NCBI RefSeq assembly: GCF_029893635.1 | Contig: NZ_JARXYR010000002.1 | Span: 4,253,001-4,317,000, forward strand | Source: Variovorax sp. TBS-050B | GTDB taxonomy: Bacteria > Pseudomonadota > Gammaproteobacteria > Burkholderiales > Burkholderiaceae_C | Length of the DNA stretch: 64,000 bases | Direction: 5' to 3' | Shown: positions 52,562 through 61,570 of the stretch, piece after piece | How the letters are laid out: each line of letters opens with the position of its first letter | How positions within the stretch are numbered: the first letter of the stretch is position 1 | Position numbers and translations under genes: made by a program | Notes under the pieces: model-generated | Told to the model about the DNA's origin: nothing | Seen by the model: only the letters and a program-made list of their open reading frames with translations | The model's database searches: none

Positions 52562-53503
52562 ATGAACGCCCGTACCGAAACCGAACTGCTGCTGCCGCCG
52601 GCGCATCTGTCCAACACGCATCTCGATGCGCTGGAGGAAGAAACCATCTTCATCCTGCGCGAGGTGGCGGCCGCCTTCGAGCGCCCTGCCCTGCTGTTCT
52701 CGGGCGGCAAGGATTCGCTGGTGCTTCTGAAGTGCGCCGAGAAGGCCTTCGGCGTGGGCCGCATCCCGTATCCGCTGCTGATGATCGACACCGGCCACAA
52801 CTTCCCCGAAGTGACCGAGTACCGCGACCAGCGCGCAAAGGAACTTGGCGCGGAGCTGATCGTGCGCAGCGTGGAAGACTCGATGGCGCGCGGCACCGTG
52901 CGCCTCGCGCATCCGGGCGAATCGCGCAACGCGCACCAGTCGGTGACGCTGCTGGAAGCGATCGAGGAGTTCCGCTTCGACGCGCTGATCGGCGGCGCAC
53001 GCCGCGACGAGGAGAAGGCGCGCGCCAAGGAGCGCATCTTCTCGCACCGCGATGCCTTCGGCCAATGGCAGCCCAAGGACCAGCGCCCCGAACTCTGGAC
53101 GCTGTTCAACACCCGCCTCGCGCCCGGGGAGCACTTCCGCGTGTTCCCGATCTCGAACTGGACCGAGCTCGACGTGTGGCAGTACATCGCACGCGAGCAG
53201 GTCGGCCTGCCCTCGATCTACTACACCCACAAGCGCGAGGTGGTCGAGCGCCGCGGCCTGCTGGTGCCGGTCACGCCGCTGACGCCGGCGCGCGACGGCG
53301 AGACGGTGCAGACGCGCGACGTGCGCTTCCGCACCGTGGGCGACATCACGACCACCTGCCCGGTCGAGAGCGTCGCGGCCGATGCTGACGACGTGGTGCT
53401 CGAAACGCTCTCGGTCGACGTGAGCGAGCGCGGCGCGACGCGCATGGACGACATGACGTCCGAAGCCTCCATGGAGAAACGCAAGAAGGACGGGTACTTC
53501 TGA
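52562..53503 (+). CDS. cysD: Sulfate adenylyltransferase subunit 2, CysD
   Basis: 313-residue catalytic subunit of ATP sulfurylase, making APS. PP-loop LLFSGGKDSLVLLKCAEKAF (residues about 42-62), DTGHNFPEVTEYRDQ, GGARRDEEKARAKERIFS and ISNWTELDVWQYI are all CysD signatures. It ends EASMEKRKKDGYF, typical. The start at 52562 gives MNARTETELL; 44 bases separate it from cysH. Followed by a family V repeat and cysN. Confidence 0.95.
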   Translation: MNARTETELLLPPAHLSNTHLDALEEETIFILREVAAAFERPALLFSGGKDSLVLLKCAEKAFGVGRIPYPLLMIDTGHNFPEVTEYRDQRAKELGAELIVRSVEDSMARGTVRLAHPGESRNAHQSVTLLEAIEEFRFDALIGGARRDEEKARAKERIFSHRDAFGQWQPKDQRPELWTLFNTRLAPGEHFRVFPISNWTELDVWQYIAREQVGLPSIYYTHKREVVERRGLLVPVTPLTPARDGETVQTRDVRFRTVGDITTTCPVESVAADADDVVLETLSVDVSERGATRMDDMTSEASMEKRKKDGYF

Positions 53504-53506
53504 CCC

Positions 53507-53596
53507 ACCCCCAGGCTTCGCGCACTTCGTGTCGCTACGCCCACCCCCTCGAAGGGGGCAACACCAGCGGCCCGGCAGAGCCGGTTCCGCGGTGTT
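53507..53596 (+). repeat. Dispersed intergenic repeat, family V, copy 4
   Basis: About 90 bases, CCCCCAGGCTTCGCGCACTTC...GGTTCCGCGGTGTTC, almost identical to copy 1 except the core (CCCCCTCGAAGGGGG). It lies between cysD and cysN, 3 bases after the cysD stop, and ends 22 bases before the cysN ATG. It separates two subunits of one enzyme that must be made in fixed amounts. Confidence 0.9.
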
Positions 53597-53618
53597 CCAC
53601 GAATTGGAGAACCACTCA

Positions 53619-54959
53619 ATGAACGCTGCTGTCACTTCCAACGCCGTGCCCGCCGATGTCCACGGCGACACCGCCACCGCCCTGCGCTTCATCACCTGCG
53701 GCTCGGTCGACGACGGCAAGAGCACGCTGATCGGCCGCCTGCTGGTCGACAGCAAGACCGTGCTGCAGGACCAGCTCGCGGGCGTGCAGCGCGGCGGCGA
53801 GACCGATCTGGCGCTGCTGACCGACGGCCTGTCGGCCGAGCGCGAACAGGGCATCACGATCGACGTGGCCTACCGCTACTTCTCGACCGCGAAGCGCAAG
53901 TTCATCATCGGCGACGCGCCGGGCCATGAGCAGTACACGCGCAACATGGTCACGGCCGCCTCGGCCGCCGACGCCGCCGTGGTGCTGGTCGATGCCACCA
54001 AGCTCGCCTGGGCGGCCGAGGTGGAGGACGGCACGGTGGTGAAGCGCGAGCTGCTGCCGCAGACGCGCCGCCACACGCTGCTCACGCACCTGCTGCGCGT
54101 GCAGTCCATCGTGTTCGCGGTCAACAAGCTCGACGCGATCGCCGACGCCGGGCTGGCCTTCGAGCGCATCTCGACCGCGCTCCAGGCCTTCGCCGAAGCC
54201 GCGGGCGTGAAGGTCGCGGCCATCGTGCCGATCTCCGCGCTCAAGGGCTGGAACGTGGCCACGCGCCACGCCGACTGGGTCGGCTACGAGGGCCCGAGCC
54301 TGCTCGAGCTGCTCGAAGACCTGCCGGTCACGGTGCAGGACGAGGCCGTGCCCTTCGCCTTCCCCGTGCAGTGGGTGGAGAAGTTCTCCGCCTCGGCCGA
54401 CACCTCGCAGGGCCGCCGCGTGTTCTGGGGCCGCGTGGCCGCGGGCCACGTGGAGCCCGGCCAGCGCGTGACCGTGCTGCCGAGCAACCAGACGGCCACC
54501 GTGGCCCAGGTGCTGAGCCACACGCGCCAGCCCAAGGCGGTGCATGCGGGCCACAGCGCCGGCATCGTGCTCGACCGCGAGGTCGACGTGTCGCGCGGCG
54601 ACTGGCTGCTGGCGCCCGGCGCCTTCGAGCCGGTGCGCGAGATCACCGCCACGGTCGCCTGGCTCGACGACGAGCCGCTGGTGGCGGGCCGCATCTACTG
54701 GGCGCTGCAGGGCCACCGCTGGGTCAAGGCCAAGGTGGCGCGCATCGTCGACCGCGTGAACATCACCACGCTCGAATCGGAAGCCGCGAGCCAGCTCGAG
54801 GCCAATGCCATCGGCGACGTGGTGCTCGCGCTGCAGCAGCCGCTCGCGGTGCTGCCGTTCACGCAATCGCGCGCGCTGGGGTCGCTGGTGCTGGTCGATA
54901 CCGCCTCGCACAAGACCGCCGCGGCCGTGCTCGTGCAGCCGGCCGCCGTAAAAGCCTAA
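53619..54959 (+). CDS. cysN: Sulfate adenylyltransferase subunit 1, CysN
   Basis: 446-residue GTPase subunit of ATP sulfurylase. G1 GSVDDGKSTLIGRLL (about 28-42), G2/G3 ITIDVAYRYFSTAKRKFIIGDAPGHEQYTRNMVTAAS, NKLD (G4), then EF-Tu-like domains 2 and 3. No C-terminal APS-kinase extension is present. Length is usual for CysN (about 440-475). Its end is 39 bases before fdxA, which has no terminator between. Confidence 0.94.
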   Translation: MNAAVTSNAVPADVHGDTATALRFITCGSVDDGKSTLIGRLLVDSKTVLQDQLAGVQRGGETDLALLTDGLSAEREQGITIDVAYRYFSTAKRKFIIGDAPGHEQYTRNMVTAASAADAAVVLVDATKLAWAAEVEDGTVVKRELLPQTRRHTLLTHLLRVQSIVFAVNKLDAIADAGLAFERISTALQAFAEAAGVKVAAIVPISALKGWNVATRHADWVGYEGPSLLELLEDLPVTVQDEAVPFAFPVQWVEKFSASADTSQGRRVFWGRVAAGHVEPGQRVTVLPSNQTATVAQVLSHTRQPKAVHAGHSAGIVLDREVDVSRGDWLLAPGAFEPVREITATVAWLDDEPLVAGRIYWALQGHRWVKAKVARIVDRVNITTLESEAASQLEANAIGDVVLALQQPLAVLPFTQSRALGSLVLVDTASHKTAAAVLVQPAAVKA

Positions 54960-54998
54960 AATCCCGGGTTTTCCCGACCACTGACGTTAGAACACCCA

Positions 54999-55328
54999 AT
55001 GACCCACGTCGTCTCCGAAGCCTGCATCCGCTGCAAATACACCGACTGCGTGGACGTTTGCCCCGTGGACTGCTTCCGCGAAGGCCCCAACATGCTGGTG
55101 ATCGATCCGGACGAATGCATCGATTGCGCGGTGTGCATTCCGGAATGCCCGGTCAATGCGATCTACGCCGAGGAAGACCTCCCGGCCAACCAGATCGCCT
55201 TCATCAAGCTCAACGCCGAACTCGCCCAGGCCGACGGCTGGAAGAGCATCACCAAGCGCAAGCCGGCGCTGCCCGACGCCGAAGAGTGGAAAGACAAGAC
55301 CGACAAGATCGGCGAGCTGGTCCGCTGA
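54999..55328 (+). CDS. fdxA: Seven-iron ferredoxin, FdxA type
   Basis: 109-residue 7Fe ([3Fe-4S][4Fe-4S]) ferredoxin. Cluster motifs: [17 protein letters not shown] (C9, C12, C17, C21, C25) and [16 protein letters not shown]. The C-terminal extension [22 protein letters not shown] is the usual FdxA tail. It sits after the sulfite-reduction genes and before ferredoxin-NADP reductase and would be a suitable electron donor to sulfite reductase; it is also widespread alone. Confidence 0.96.
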   Translation: MTHVVSEACIRCKYTDCVDVCPVDCFREGPNMLVIDPDECIDCAVCIPECPVNAIYAEEDLPANQIAFIKLNAELAQADGWKSITKRKPALPDAEEWKDKTDKIGELVR

Positions 55329-55346
55329 GAGACCGAATGCGGGCTT

Positions 55347-55456
55347 CCGAACGCAGAGGACGCGAAGGTTTCGCAGAAGACGCGAAAGAATCCGAAAGAA
55401 ATTTCTGATGCCTTCTTCTGCGTCCTTTGCGGAATCTTCGCGCCTTCTGCGTTCGG
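55347..55456. repeat. Long imperfect inverted repeat, family R, copy 3
   Basis: The left arm begins TTCCGAACGCAGAGGACGCG and the right arm ends CGCGCCTTCTGCGTTCGGCA, matching copies 1 and 2; the centre is AAAGAATCCGAAAGAAATTTC. Lies between fdxA and fnr, 18 bases after the fdxA stop, so once again between two genes read in the same direction. Confidence 0.88.
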
Positions 55457-55477
55457 CAGTCCGATCCCGCCTTCCCG

Positions 55478-56500
55478 ATGTCGAATCGGATTGAAACCGA
55501 CGCGCTGATCATCGGCGCCGGTCCCGTCGGGCTGTTCCAGGCCTTCCAGCTCGGCCTGCTCGAGATCTCCTGCCACATCGTCGATGCGCAGCCCGCCCCC
55601 GGCGGCCAGTGCGTGGCGCTCTATGGCCACAAGCCGATCTACGACATTCCCGGCACGCCGGTGACCAGCGGGCGCGAGCTCGCGCAGTCGCTGCTGCAGC
55701 AGGTGGCGCCTTTCAAGCCCCAGTTCCACTTCGGCGAGCAGGTCGAAACGCTCGCGCGCCAGGGCGACGGGCGGCTGCTGCTCTCTACCTCGGCCGGCAA
55801 GTCCTTCCTCGCGAAGACGGTGTTCATCGCGGCCGGCGTGGGCGCCTTCGTGCCGAAGCGCATCGCGCTCGACGGCCTTGCGGCCCACGAGGGCCGCACG
55901 CTCTTCTACCACCCCGATGCGCTCGACCGCTTCGCCGGCCAGGCGGTGGTGGTGAACGGCGGCGACGAGGCGGCGCTCGAGACCGCCATCGCCCTCACGC
56001 GCATCGCGCGCGAGGTCACGCTGGTGCACCGGCGCGATGGCTTCCAGGCCGACGAGGCCACGGTGGCGGCGATGCGCGCGCTCGTGGCCGAGGGCAGGCT
56101 CGGCTTCGCGGTGGGCCAGCCGAGCGCCTTCGACGGCCGCACGCTCCGGATCGCCACGCCCGAGGACACGACGATCGAACTTCCGCTCGACGCGCTGGTC
56201 GCCTGCCTCGGCATCTCGCCGCGGCTCGGGCCGATCGCGGACTGGGGTTTCGAACTCGAACGCAAGCAGGTGCCGGTCGACACCGAAAAGTACCAGACCC
56301 GCGAGCCCGGCGTGTTCGCGGTCGGCGACATCAACACCTACCCCGGCAAGAAGAAGCTGATCGTCTGCGGCTTCCACGAAGCCACGCTGGCCGCCTGGGG
56401 TGCCGCGGCGATCGTGTTCCCGGGCAAGGCGATCCCGCTGCAGTACACGACCACCAGCACCCGGCTGCACGAACTGCTGGGCGTGGCCGGCCGCTCCTGA
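55478..56500 (+). CDS. Ferredoxin-NADP reductase, thioredoxin-reductase-like type (TrxB-like Fnr)
   Basis: 340-residue flavoprotein. FAD motif DALIIGAGPVGLFQAFQLGLL (about 8-26), then GGQCVALYGHKPIYDIPGTPVTSGRELAQSLLQQ, the NADPH motif VVVNGGDEAALETAIALTRIAREVTLVHRRD, and VFAVGDINTYPGKKKLIVCGFHEATLAAWGAAAIV. There is no CxxC disulfide pair, so it is the ferredoxin-reductase subgroup and not thioredoxin reductase. Start MSNRIETD at 55478 was preferred to an ATG inside repeat R. It should reduce FdxA and hence feed sulfite reduction. Confidence 0.92.
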   Translation: MSNRIETDALIIGAGPVGLFQAFQLGLLEISCHIVDAQPAPGGQCVALYGHKPIYDIPGTPVTSGRELAQSLLQQVAPFKPQFHFGEQVETLARQGDGRLLLSTSAGKSFLAKTVFIAAGVGAFVPKRIALDGLAAHEGRTLFYHPDALDRFAGQAVVVNGGDEAALETAIALTRIAREVTLVHRRDGFQADEATVAAMRALVAEGRLGFAVGQPSAFDGRTLRIATPEDTTIELPLDALVACLGISPRLGPIADWGFELERKQVPVDTEKYQTREPGVFAVGDINTYPGKKKLIVCGFHEATLAAWGAAAIVFPGKAIPLQYTTTSTRLHELLGVAGRS

Positions 56501-56506
56501 GCCGGC

Positions 56507-57814
56507 TCAGCCGGCCTTCGGCAGCAGCGCGCGGTGGTCGGCGATGAAGCTGGCGACGGCGGCGACGTAGCGGTCGATGTCGGCCTCGGTCACCGGCAGC
56601 GACAGCACCACGAAGCCGCGCGGCGAGGCGTAGATGCCCTCGGCCAGCAGATGGAAGAACAGCAGCTGCCGCAGCCGCGCATCGACCGCCGCCAGGTCGG
56701 CCACGCTGCCCACCTCGCCCTGCACGAAATGCGCGTTCATCAGCGAGCCGATGCCGGTGAACTGCAGCGCCACGCCCTCGGCCGCGCCGAGCGCGTTCAG
56801 CCGCGCGCGCATCGCCGCGCCGCGCTCGGCCAGCGCGCCGGCCGCCTCGGGCGTGAAGAGCTTCGTCAGCCCCGCATGGCCGGCCGCCATGGTCATGACG
56901 TTGTTGTTGAAGGTGCCCGAATGCGCGAGCGCCCCGGTGCGCGGATCGAACTGCGCCATCACGTCGGCGCGTCCGCCGAAGGCGCCGAAGGACATGCCGC
57001 CGCCGATGTACTTGCCGAGCGTGGTGAGGTCGGCGCGGATGCCGAGCTGGTTCGCGAGGCCCTGCGGCCCGAGGCGCGAGGTCATGACCTCGTCGAAGAT
57101 CAGCAGCGCCCCGGCCCGCGTGGCCGCCTCACGCAGCGCCTGCAGGAACGCGGGCCGCCCGGGGATGCAGCCGGCCGCGCCCTGCATCGGCTCCACGAGG
57201 ACGGCCGCGATCTGCGGGCCGTGCTGCGCGATCTGCGCCAGCGCCGCCTCGGTGTCGTTGTAGCGCAGCACGAGGAAGTCGAAAGGCACGGTGGTGGGCA
57301 GCGGCCGGCCATCGCCGAAGCCGAGCACGCCGCCGTGGTAGCCGCCCGAGAACACCACGATCCTGCGCCGTCTCGTGAAATGCAGCGCAGCCGTGAGCGC
57401 CATCAGGTTGGCCTCGGTGCCCGAGTTGGTGAAGCGCAGCTGCTCGATCTGCGGAAAGCGCTCGCAGATGAGCCGCGCGAGCCGGCCTTCGAGCAGGTTG
57501 TGGCCGGTGAGGTTGATGCCGGCGTCCATCGCCTGGCGTACCGCCTCGCGGATCTCGGGCGCCGAGTGGCCGTAGACGCCCGCCGTGTACTCGGCGATGA
57601 AGTCGGCATAGCGGTGGCCATCCGCATCCCACAGCGCCGCCCCCTCCCCCCTGGCGATGGTGAGCGGGAACGGCGGATAGAACAGCACCGAGCGCGTGTT
57701 GGCGCCCGGCAGGTAGCGCGCCTGGGCTTCGAACTGCGCCCGGCTCGCGGGGTTGGCGTCGGCGAAGCGGCGCTGTGCGTCGGCAAGGGCCCGGTCGAGC
57801 GTGTCGGCGGTCAT
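56507..57814 (-). CDS. Beta-amino acid (beta-phenylalanine) aminotransferase, class III
   Basis: 435-residue fold type I PLP enzyme. From memory the sequence is very close to the beta-phenylalanine aminotransferase of Variovorax paradoxus (PLP Lys there at 267, here K268 in TTLGKYIGGG; R41 in GANTRSVLF at the position binding the substrate carboxylate). Other landmarks: DADGHRYADFIAEYTAGVYGHSAPEI, FTNSGTEANLMAL, FSGGYHGG, IFDEVMTS, TFNNNVMTMA. It also resembles glutamate-1-semialdehyde aminomutase, its family fold neighbour, but the loop around R41 is characteristic. It stands alone between fnr and the cyclase. Confidence 0.88.
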   Translation of the reverse strand: MTADTLDRALADAQRRFADANPASRAQFEAQARYLPGANTRSVLFYPPFPLTIARGEGAALWDADGHRYADFIAEYTAGVYGHSAPEIREAVRQAMDAGINLTGHNLLEGRLARLICERFPQIEQLRFTNSGTEANLMALTAALHFTRRRRIVVFSGGYHGGVLGFGDGRPLPTTVPFDFLVLRYNDTEAALAQIAQHGPQIAAVLVEPMQGAAGCIPGRPAFLQALREAATRAGALLIFDEVMTSRLGPQGLANQLGIRADLTTLGKYIGGGMSFGAFGGRADVMAQFDPRTGALAHSGTFNNNVMTMAAGHAGLTKLFTPEAAGALAERGAAMRARLNALGAAEGVALQFTGIGSLMNAHFVQGEVGSVADLAAVDARLRQLLFFHLLAEGIYASPRGFVVLSLPVTEADIDRYVAAVASFIADHRALLPKAG

Positions 57815-57869
57815 GGCGGTTCCTCGGGGAAGTGCGGCTGTGGCCGCATGATCGCCGATCCGCCGCCGC

Positions 57870-59804
57870 TCAGGACGCCGCGGCGTCCCCCGGCTGCGGC
57901 TCGAGCAGTTCGTAGAGCACCATCCGCGTCTGCCGGCCGCGCAGCGCCACCTGCTCCTCGATGCGGCGCGTGGCCAGCCGCCCGCGCAGCCCGGCGTGGG
58001 TGGCTTCCGACATCAGGGTGCTCGTGCCCAGGTGCTTGTTCGCGCCCTCGATGCGGCTCGCCACGTTGATCACGTCGCCCACCGCGGTGTACGAGAGCCG
58101 GTCGCTCGAACCGAGCACGCCGGCGATCACCACGCCGGTGTGGATGCCGACGCGGGTGCGGAACGCCTGCAGGCCTTCGGCCTCCCACCGCCGGTTGAGC
58201 GCGGTCATCTCGGCATGCAGATCGAGCGATGCGAGGCAGGCGCGGTACTCCGCATCCGGCAGGTCCACCGGTGCGCCCCAGAGCACCATGATGCCGTCGC
58301 CCATGTACTTGTCGACCACGCCGCCGTGCCGCGCGAACACGCGCCCGGCCAGGTTGAAATACTCGGTGAGCTGCCGCACCAGCACGCCGGCCTCCAGCGA
58401 TTCGGAAATGCCGGCGAAGCCCTCCACGTCGGTGAACATCGCGGTCACGCGGCGCGGCGAGCCGCCCGGCGCGAGGTCGTGGCCCTCGGCGACGAGCTGG
58501 CGGATCAGGTCGATCGGCACGAACTTGGCGAAGGCCCGCAGGCTGCGCGCCGAGTCGTCGAGCGCACGATTGAGGTGCTGGATCTCGAGCACGCGGCTGT
58601 GCTCCTGCGGCAGTTCGTCGAGTTCGAGGCGGCCGATGCGGCGCGCGGTGTTGGCCAGGTTCTCGATCGGCGCGGTCACGAGCCGCGACAGGCGCAGCGA
58701 GATGAGGAGCGCGAGCACCAGGAAGGCGAGCGTCAGCAGCAGGCCCCAGTGCACCAGGCGATCCAGGTCGGCGATCAGCGGATCCTGCGGCTCCCAGCTG
58801 ATCAGTTCCCAGCCGGTGGGATCGACGTGCGACGCCTCGACGCGGTAGCGCGTGCCGTCGTGGACCACGACGAAGCTCTCGTCCGCAACGTTCTCGGAGA
58901 TGCCGTGCGCCTTCATGTAGTCATGGATCGCGCCCAGCACGCCGCCTTCGGCCCACTGCAGCGCACGGACCACCTCGGGATGGTCGCTGCGCGCGAGCAC
59001 ATGGTGGTCGTCGCTGAGCAGCGCGCTCTCGCCATGGCCGGGACGGCCGAACTGGCGCAGCAGCGTCGACAGGTGCCCGAGCGACACGCGCGCCACCACC
59101 ACCAGCGGCTGGATGCGGCCTTCGTCGTCGACGCGGCGGGCGGGCTGGGCGTAGCCGACGCTGATCTCCTGGCCCGCGGCCGCCTGGAACGGCGGCGTCC
59201 ACGTCGGCGCCGCGGCCTTCAGCACGTCGCGGAACCAGCGCTGGTCGGTCGCATCGGCGCCGGTGCGGAAAGCCTCGATGCGCTGGGTGGCATAGCGCTG
59301 GCGCGCGTCGCCGCCCTCGGCATCGGGCGAGGGCTTGAACTGCCAGGTCTCGGTGCTGAGGGCGCCGTTGCGCTCCACCTGCCGGATCACCGGTTGCGGG
59401 TAGCGCTCGGCCATCAGCAGGTGGCCGTCCGGGCTGGCCACGCCGATGCAGTCGAGCTCGGAGGCCTCCTCCAGCATCGTCCACAGCATCTCGGCGCTGC
59501 GCTCGCCGTCCTCGCCGAGCGGATGCAGGCTGGGCGAATCGCCGACCGCATGCACCACGGCCTTCGACTTCGCGAGGAAGGCGAGCAGGTTGTCCTCGAT
59601 GCGGCCATGGCCGAGCTTGTGCGCCGCCTCCCCGACGCGCGACACCAGCCGCTCGGCGCCCCAGTAGCCGAGCGCCACCAGCAGCAGCGACTGCACGAGC
59701 GCGACGGCGCAGATGATGGTGCCGACGTCGACCCGGAAGCGGCGAATGCGCTTCTGCGGCCGAACCGAAAGGTCTGCAGCGGATGGACCCTGAACTCGTG
59801 ACAT
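57870..59804 (-). CDS. Membrane-bound class III adenylate/guanylate cyclase with CACHE-like sensor and HAMP
   Basis: 644-residue signalling protein: cytoplasmic N-terminus, a first helix (about 27-50), a periplasmic CACHE-like sensor (about 50-330), a second helix (about 347-368), a HAMP domain (about 368-425, RLSRLVTAPIENLANTARRIGRLELDELPQ) and a C-terminal cyclase domain (about 455-625). The cyclase has metal-site FTDVEGFAGISES and GDGIMVLWGAP, and the GSSDRLSYTAVGDVINVASRIEGANK motif of class III enzymes. It likely makes cAMP (substrate not provable) in response to a periplasmic ligand. No partner gene adjacent. Confidence 0.9.
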   Translation of the reverse strand: MSRVQGPSAADLSVRPQKRIRRFRVDVGTIICAVALVQSLLLVALGYWGAERLVSRVGEAAHKLGHGRIEDNLLAFLAKSKAVVHAVGDSPSLHPLGEDGERSAEMLWTMLEEASELDCIGVASPDGHLLMAERYPQPVIRQVERNGALSTETWQFKPSPDAEGGDARQRYATQRIEAFRTGADATDQRWFRDVLKAAAPTWTPPFQAAAGQEISVGYAQPARRVDDEGRIQPLVVVARVSLGHLSTLLRQFGRPGHGESALLSDDHHVLARSDHPEVVRALQWAEGGVLGAIHDYMKAHGISENVADESFVVVHDGTRYRVEASHVDPTGWELISWEPQDPLIADLDRLVHWGLLLTLAFLVLALLISLRLSRLVTAPIENLANTARRIGRLELDELPQEHSRVLEIQHLNRALDDSARSLRAFAKFVPIDLIRQLVAEGHDLAPGGSPRRVTAMFTDVEGFAGISESLEAGVLVRQLTEYFNLAGRVFARHGGVVDKYMGDGIMVLWGAPVDLPDAEYRACLASLDLHAEMTALNRRWEAEGLQAFRTRVGIHTGVVIAGVLGSSDRLSYTAVGDVINVASRIEGANKHLGTSTLMSEATHAGLRGRLATRRIEEQVALRGRQTRMVLYELLEPQPGDAAAS

Positions 59805-59981
59805 GAAACTCCCCTGACCGCCGGGCGGTCGCGCTCTGATCTTGTGGTTGCCGCGATTTTCGCCGCCTTGGCGCAGCCCCGGGGCGCGGTGAATCCCGGC
59901 CCAAAGCCGCTGCTGGCGTCACAGCCTTTGCGACACCGGATAAACTCGGCCCCGCGCCGCGGTTCGCCGGGGCGCATTGGC
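59805..59981. other. Divergent intergenic region, cyclase / TPP riboswitch
   Basis: 177 bases that must hold promoters for the cyclase (left) and for the riboswitch-controlled permease (right). TAAACT at 59941-59946 could be a -10 for the latter, though no matching -35 is clear. CTGACCGCCGGGCGGTCGC at 59815 is a small hairpin. No gene visible. Confidence 0.4.
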
Positions 59982-60107
59982 TAGGGGTGCTGGGCGGCTT
60001 GCCGACCGGCTGAGAAAGTCCCTTTGAACCTGTCCGGTGGTGTCACCGGGGGCCCGCACCGTTGCTGACGGTGCAGGCTCGAGGCAATCCTCGCGCAGGG
60101 AAGCTGG
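59982..60107 (+). promoter_or_regulatory. Thiamin pyrophosphate (TPP) riboswitch
   Basis: The canonical TPP aptamer blocks are present in order: TAGGGGTGC, CTGAGAAAGTCCCTTTGAACCTG, then a variable stem, and CAATCCTCGCGCAGGGAAG closing it. It lies about 90 bases before the CytX-like permease ATG and should shut it when thiamin is abundant. Confidence 0.95.
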
Positions 60108-60196
60108 TCCGGTGGCCACTCACGTTCTTTCTTCGCGTGACGGCCGAGCCACCCGGGCCCCGCCCACCTGCCAAACCTTTTGCATGGAGCAAACGG

Positions 60197-61570
60197 ATGG
60201 CACGCATCGACGACAACACGGGCAACGAACCCGCCAGCGCCCCGCCGGGCCGCAACGAGGCGCTCACGCCGCTTGCCGACTCGCAGCGCGTCTTCGGCTG
60301 GCACGACCATGCCTCGCTGTGGTTCAGCCTCGGCGTGGGGCTGCTGGTGATGCAGGTGGGCGCCTATCTGGTGCCGGCCGTGGGCACGCGCGACGCGGCG
60401 ATCGCGATCGTGCTGGGCTCCGGCATCGGCGCCGCGCTGCTGGCCTGGACCGCCCGCATCGGCTGCGAAAGCGGCCTCGCGAGCGCGGGGCTGATGCATG
60501 CCACCTACGGCAGCGCCTTCGCGCGGTTGCCGGTGCTGCTCAACATCGTGCAGCTCGTGGGCTGGACCACCTTCGAACTGGTGATCATGCGCGAGGGCAC
60601 GCAGGCGATCGGCCAGCAGGCCTTCGGACTGAAGCTCGACGGCGCCCCCGGCGGCGCGCTCACCACGCTGCTGTGGGGCGCGGTGCTGATCGCGCTGCTC
60701 GCGGGCTCGATGGTGAAGCTGGTGCGCCGCTTCGTCAGCCGCTTCGGGCTGCCGCTGGTGGTGCTGTCGCTGCTGTGGCTCAGCTGGCAGTTCGCGACGC
60801 AGCTGCAGGCCAGGGGCCTCGAGGCCTTCTGGGCCCGGCCCGGCAACGGCGGCATGGGCCTGTTCGGCGCGCTCGACCTCGTGATCGCGATGCCGGTCTC
60901 GTGGCTGCCGCTGGTGGCCGACTATGCGCGCCACGGCCGGCGCAGTGCCGGCGGGCTGGGCGGCGCCTTCGGCGGCACCTGGCTGGGCTATGCGCTCGCC
61001 AACGTCTGGTGCTATGCGCTGGGCGTGATGGTGGTGAGCGTGGCCGAGCCCGGCACCGGCCTGGTGACCGCGCTGCTGCTGGCACAGGGCGGCCTGGTCG
61101 CGCTGGGCCTGATCCTCGTGGACGAGCTCGACAACGCCTATGGCGACGTGTATTCCGGCTCCGTCTCCACGCATAGCCTGCTGCCGCGCTGGAGCGTGCG
61201 GCGCTGGGGCCTGCTGCTGGCGGCGCTGTGCACCGCGCTCGCGCTGGTGCTGCCGATGCACACGCTCGAACCCTTCCTGCTGATGCTGAGCTCGGTGTTC
61301 GTGCCGCTCTACGGCGTGATCCTCGGCCGGCTCGGCACCGGCTCCGCGGCGCTGCCGGTGGTGGCCGCGCGGCGCGTGGACGTTGGTGCGGCACTGATCT
61401 GGATCGCCGGCATCGCGGCCTACCACGCCTGTGCCAAATGGGCGCCGCAGTTCGGCGCGGCCCTGCCGACGCTGGCCGCGACCTTCGTGCTGGCGTGGAT
61501 CAGCCGACCGAAGCCGACGGCCGCGACGACGGCAGGCGGTGCGTCGGCACTGGCGCGAAGCCGTGGTTGA
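60197..61570 (+). CDS. cytX: NCS1-family permease, likely thiamin-precursor (HMP) transporter CytX-like
   Basis: 457-residue permease of the cytosine/purine (NCS1) family with about 12 hydrophobic helices. Landmarks: DHASLWFSLGVGLLVMQVGAYLVPA near the N-terminus and ALDLVIAMPVSWLPLVADYARHGRRSAGGLGGAFGG in the middle (family consensus: W-x-x-x-x-x-D-Y-x-R). TPP-riboswitch control is strong evidence that it brings in hydroxymethylpyrimidine rather than cytosine. Its 3' end overlaps thiD on the other strand by 71 bases. Start ATG at 60197 by family length. Confidence 0.88.
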   Translation: MARIDDNTGNEPASAPPGRNEALTPLADSQRVFGWHDHASLWFSLGVGLLVMQVGAYLVPAVGTRDAAIAIVLGSGIGAALLAWTARIGCESGLASAGLMHATYGSAFARLPVLLNIVQLVGWTTFELVIMREGTQAIGQQAFGLKLDGAPGGALTTLLWGAVLIALLAGSMVKLVRRFVSRFGLPLVVLSLLWLSWQFATQLQARGLEAFWARPGNGGMGLFGALDLVIAMPVSWLPLVADYARHGRRSAGGLGGAFGGTWLGYALANVWCYALGVMVVSVAEPGTGLVTALLLAQGGLVALGLILVDELDNAYGDVYSGSVSTHSLLPRWSVRRWGLLLAALCTALALVLPMHTLEPFLLMLSSVFVPLYGVILGRLGTGSAALPVVAARRVDVGAALIWIAGIAAYHACAKWAPQFGAALPTLAATFVLAWISRPKPTAATTAGGASALARSRG

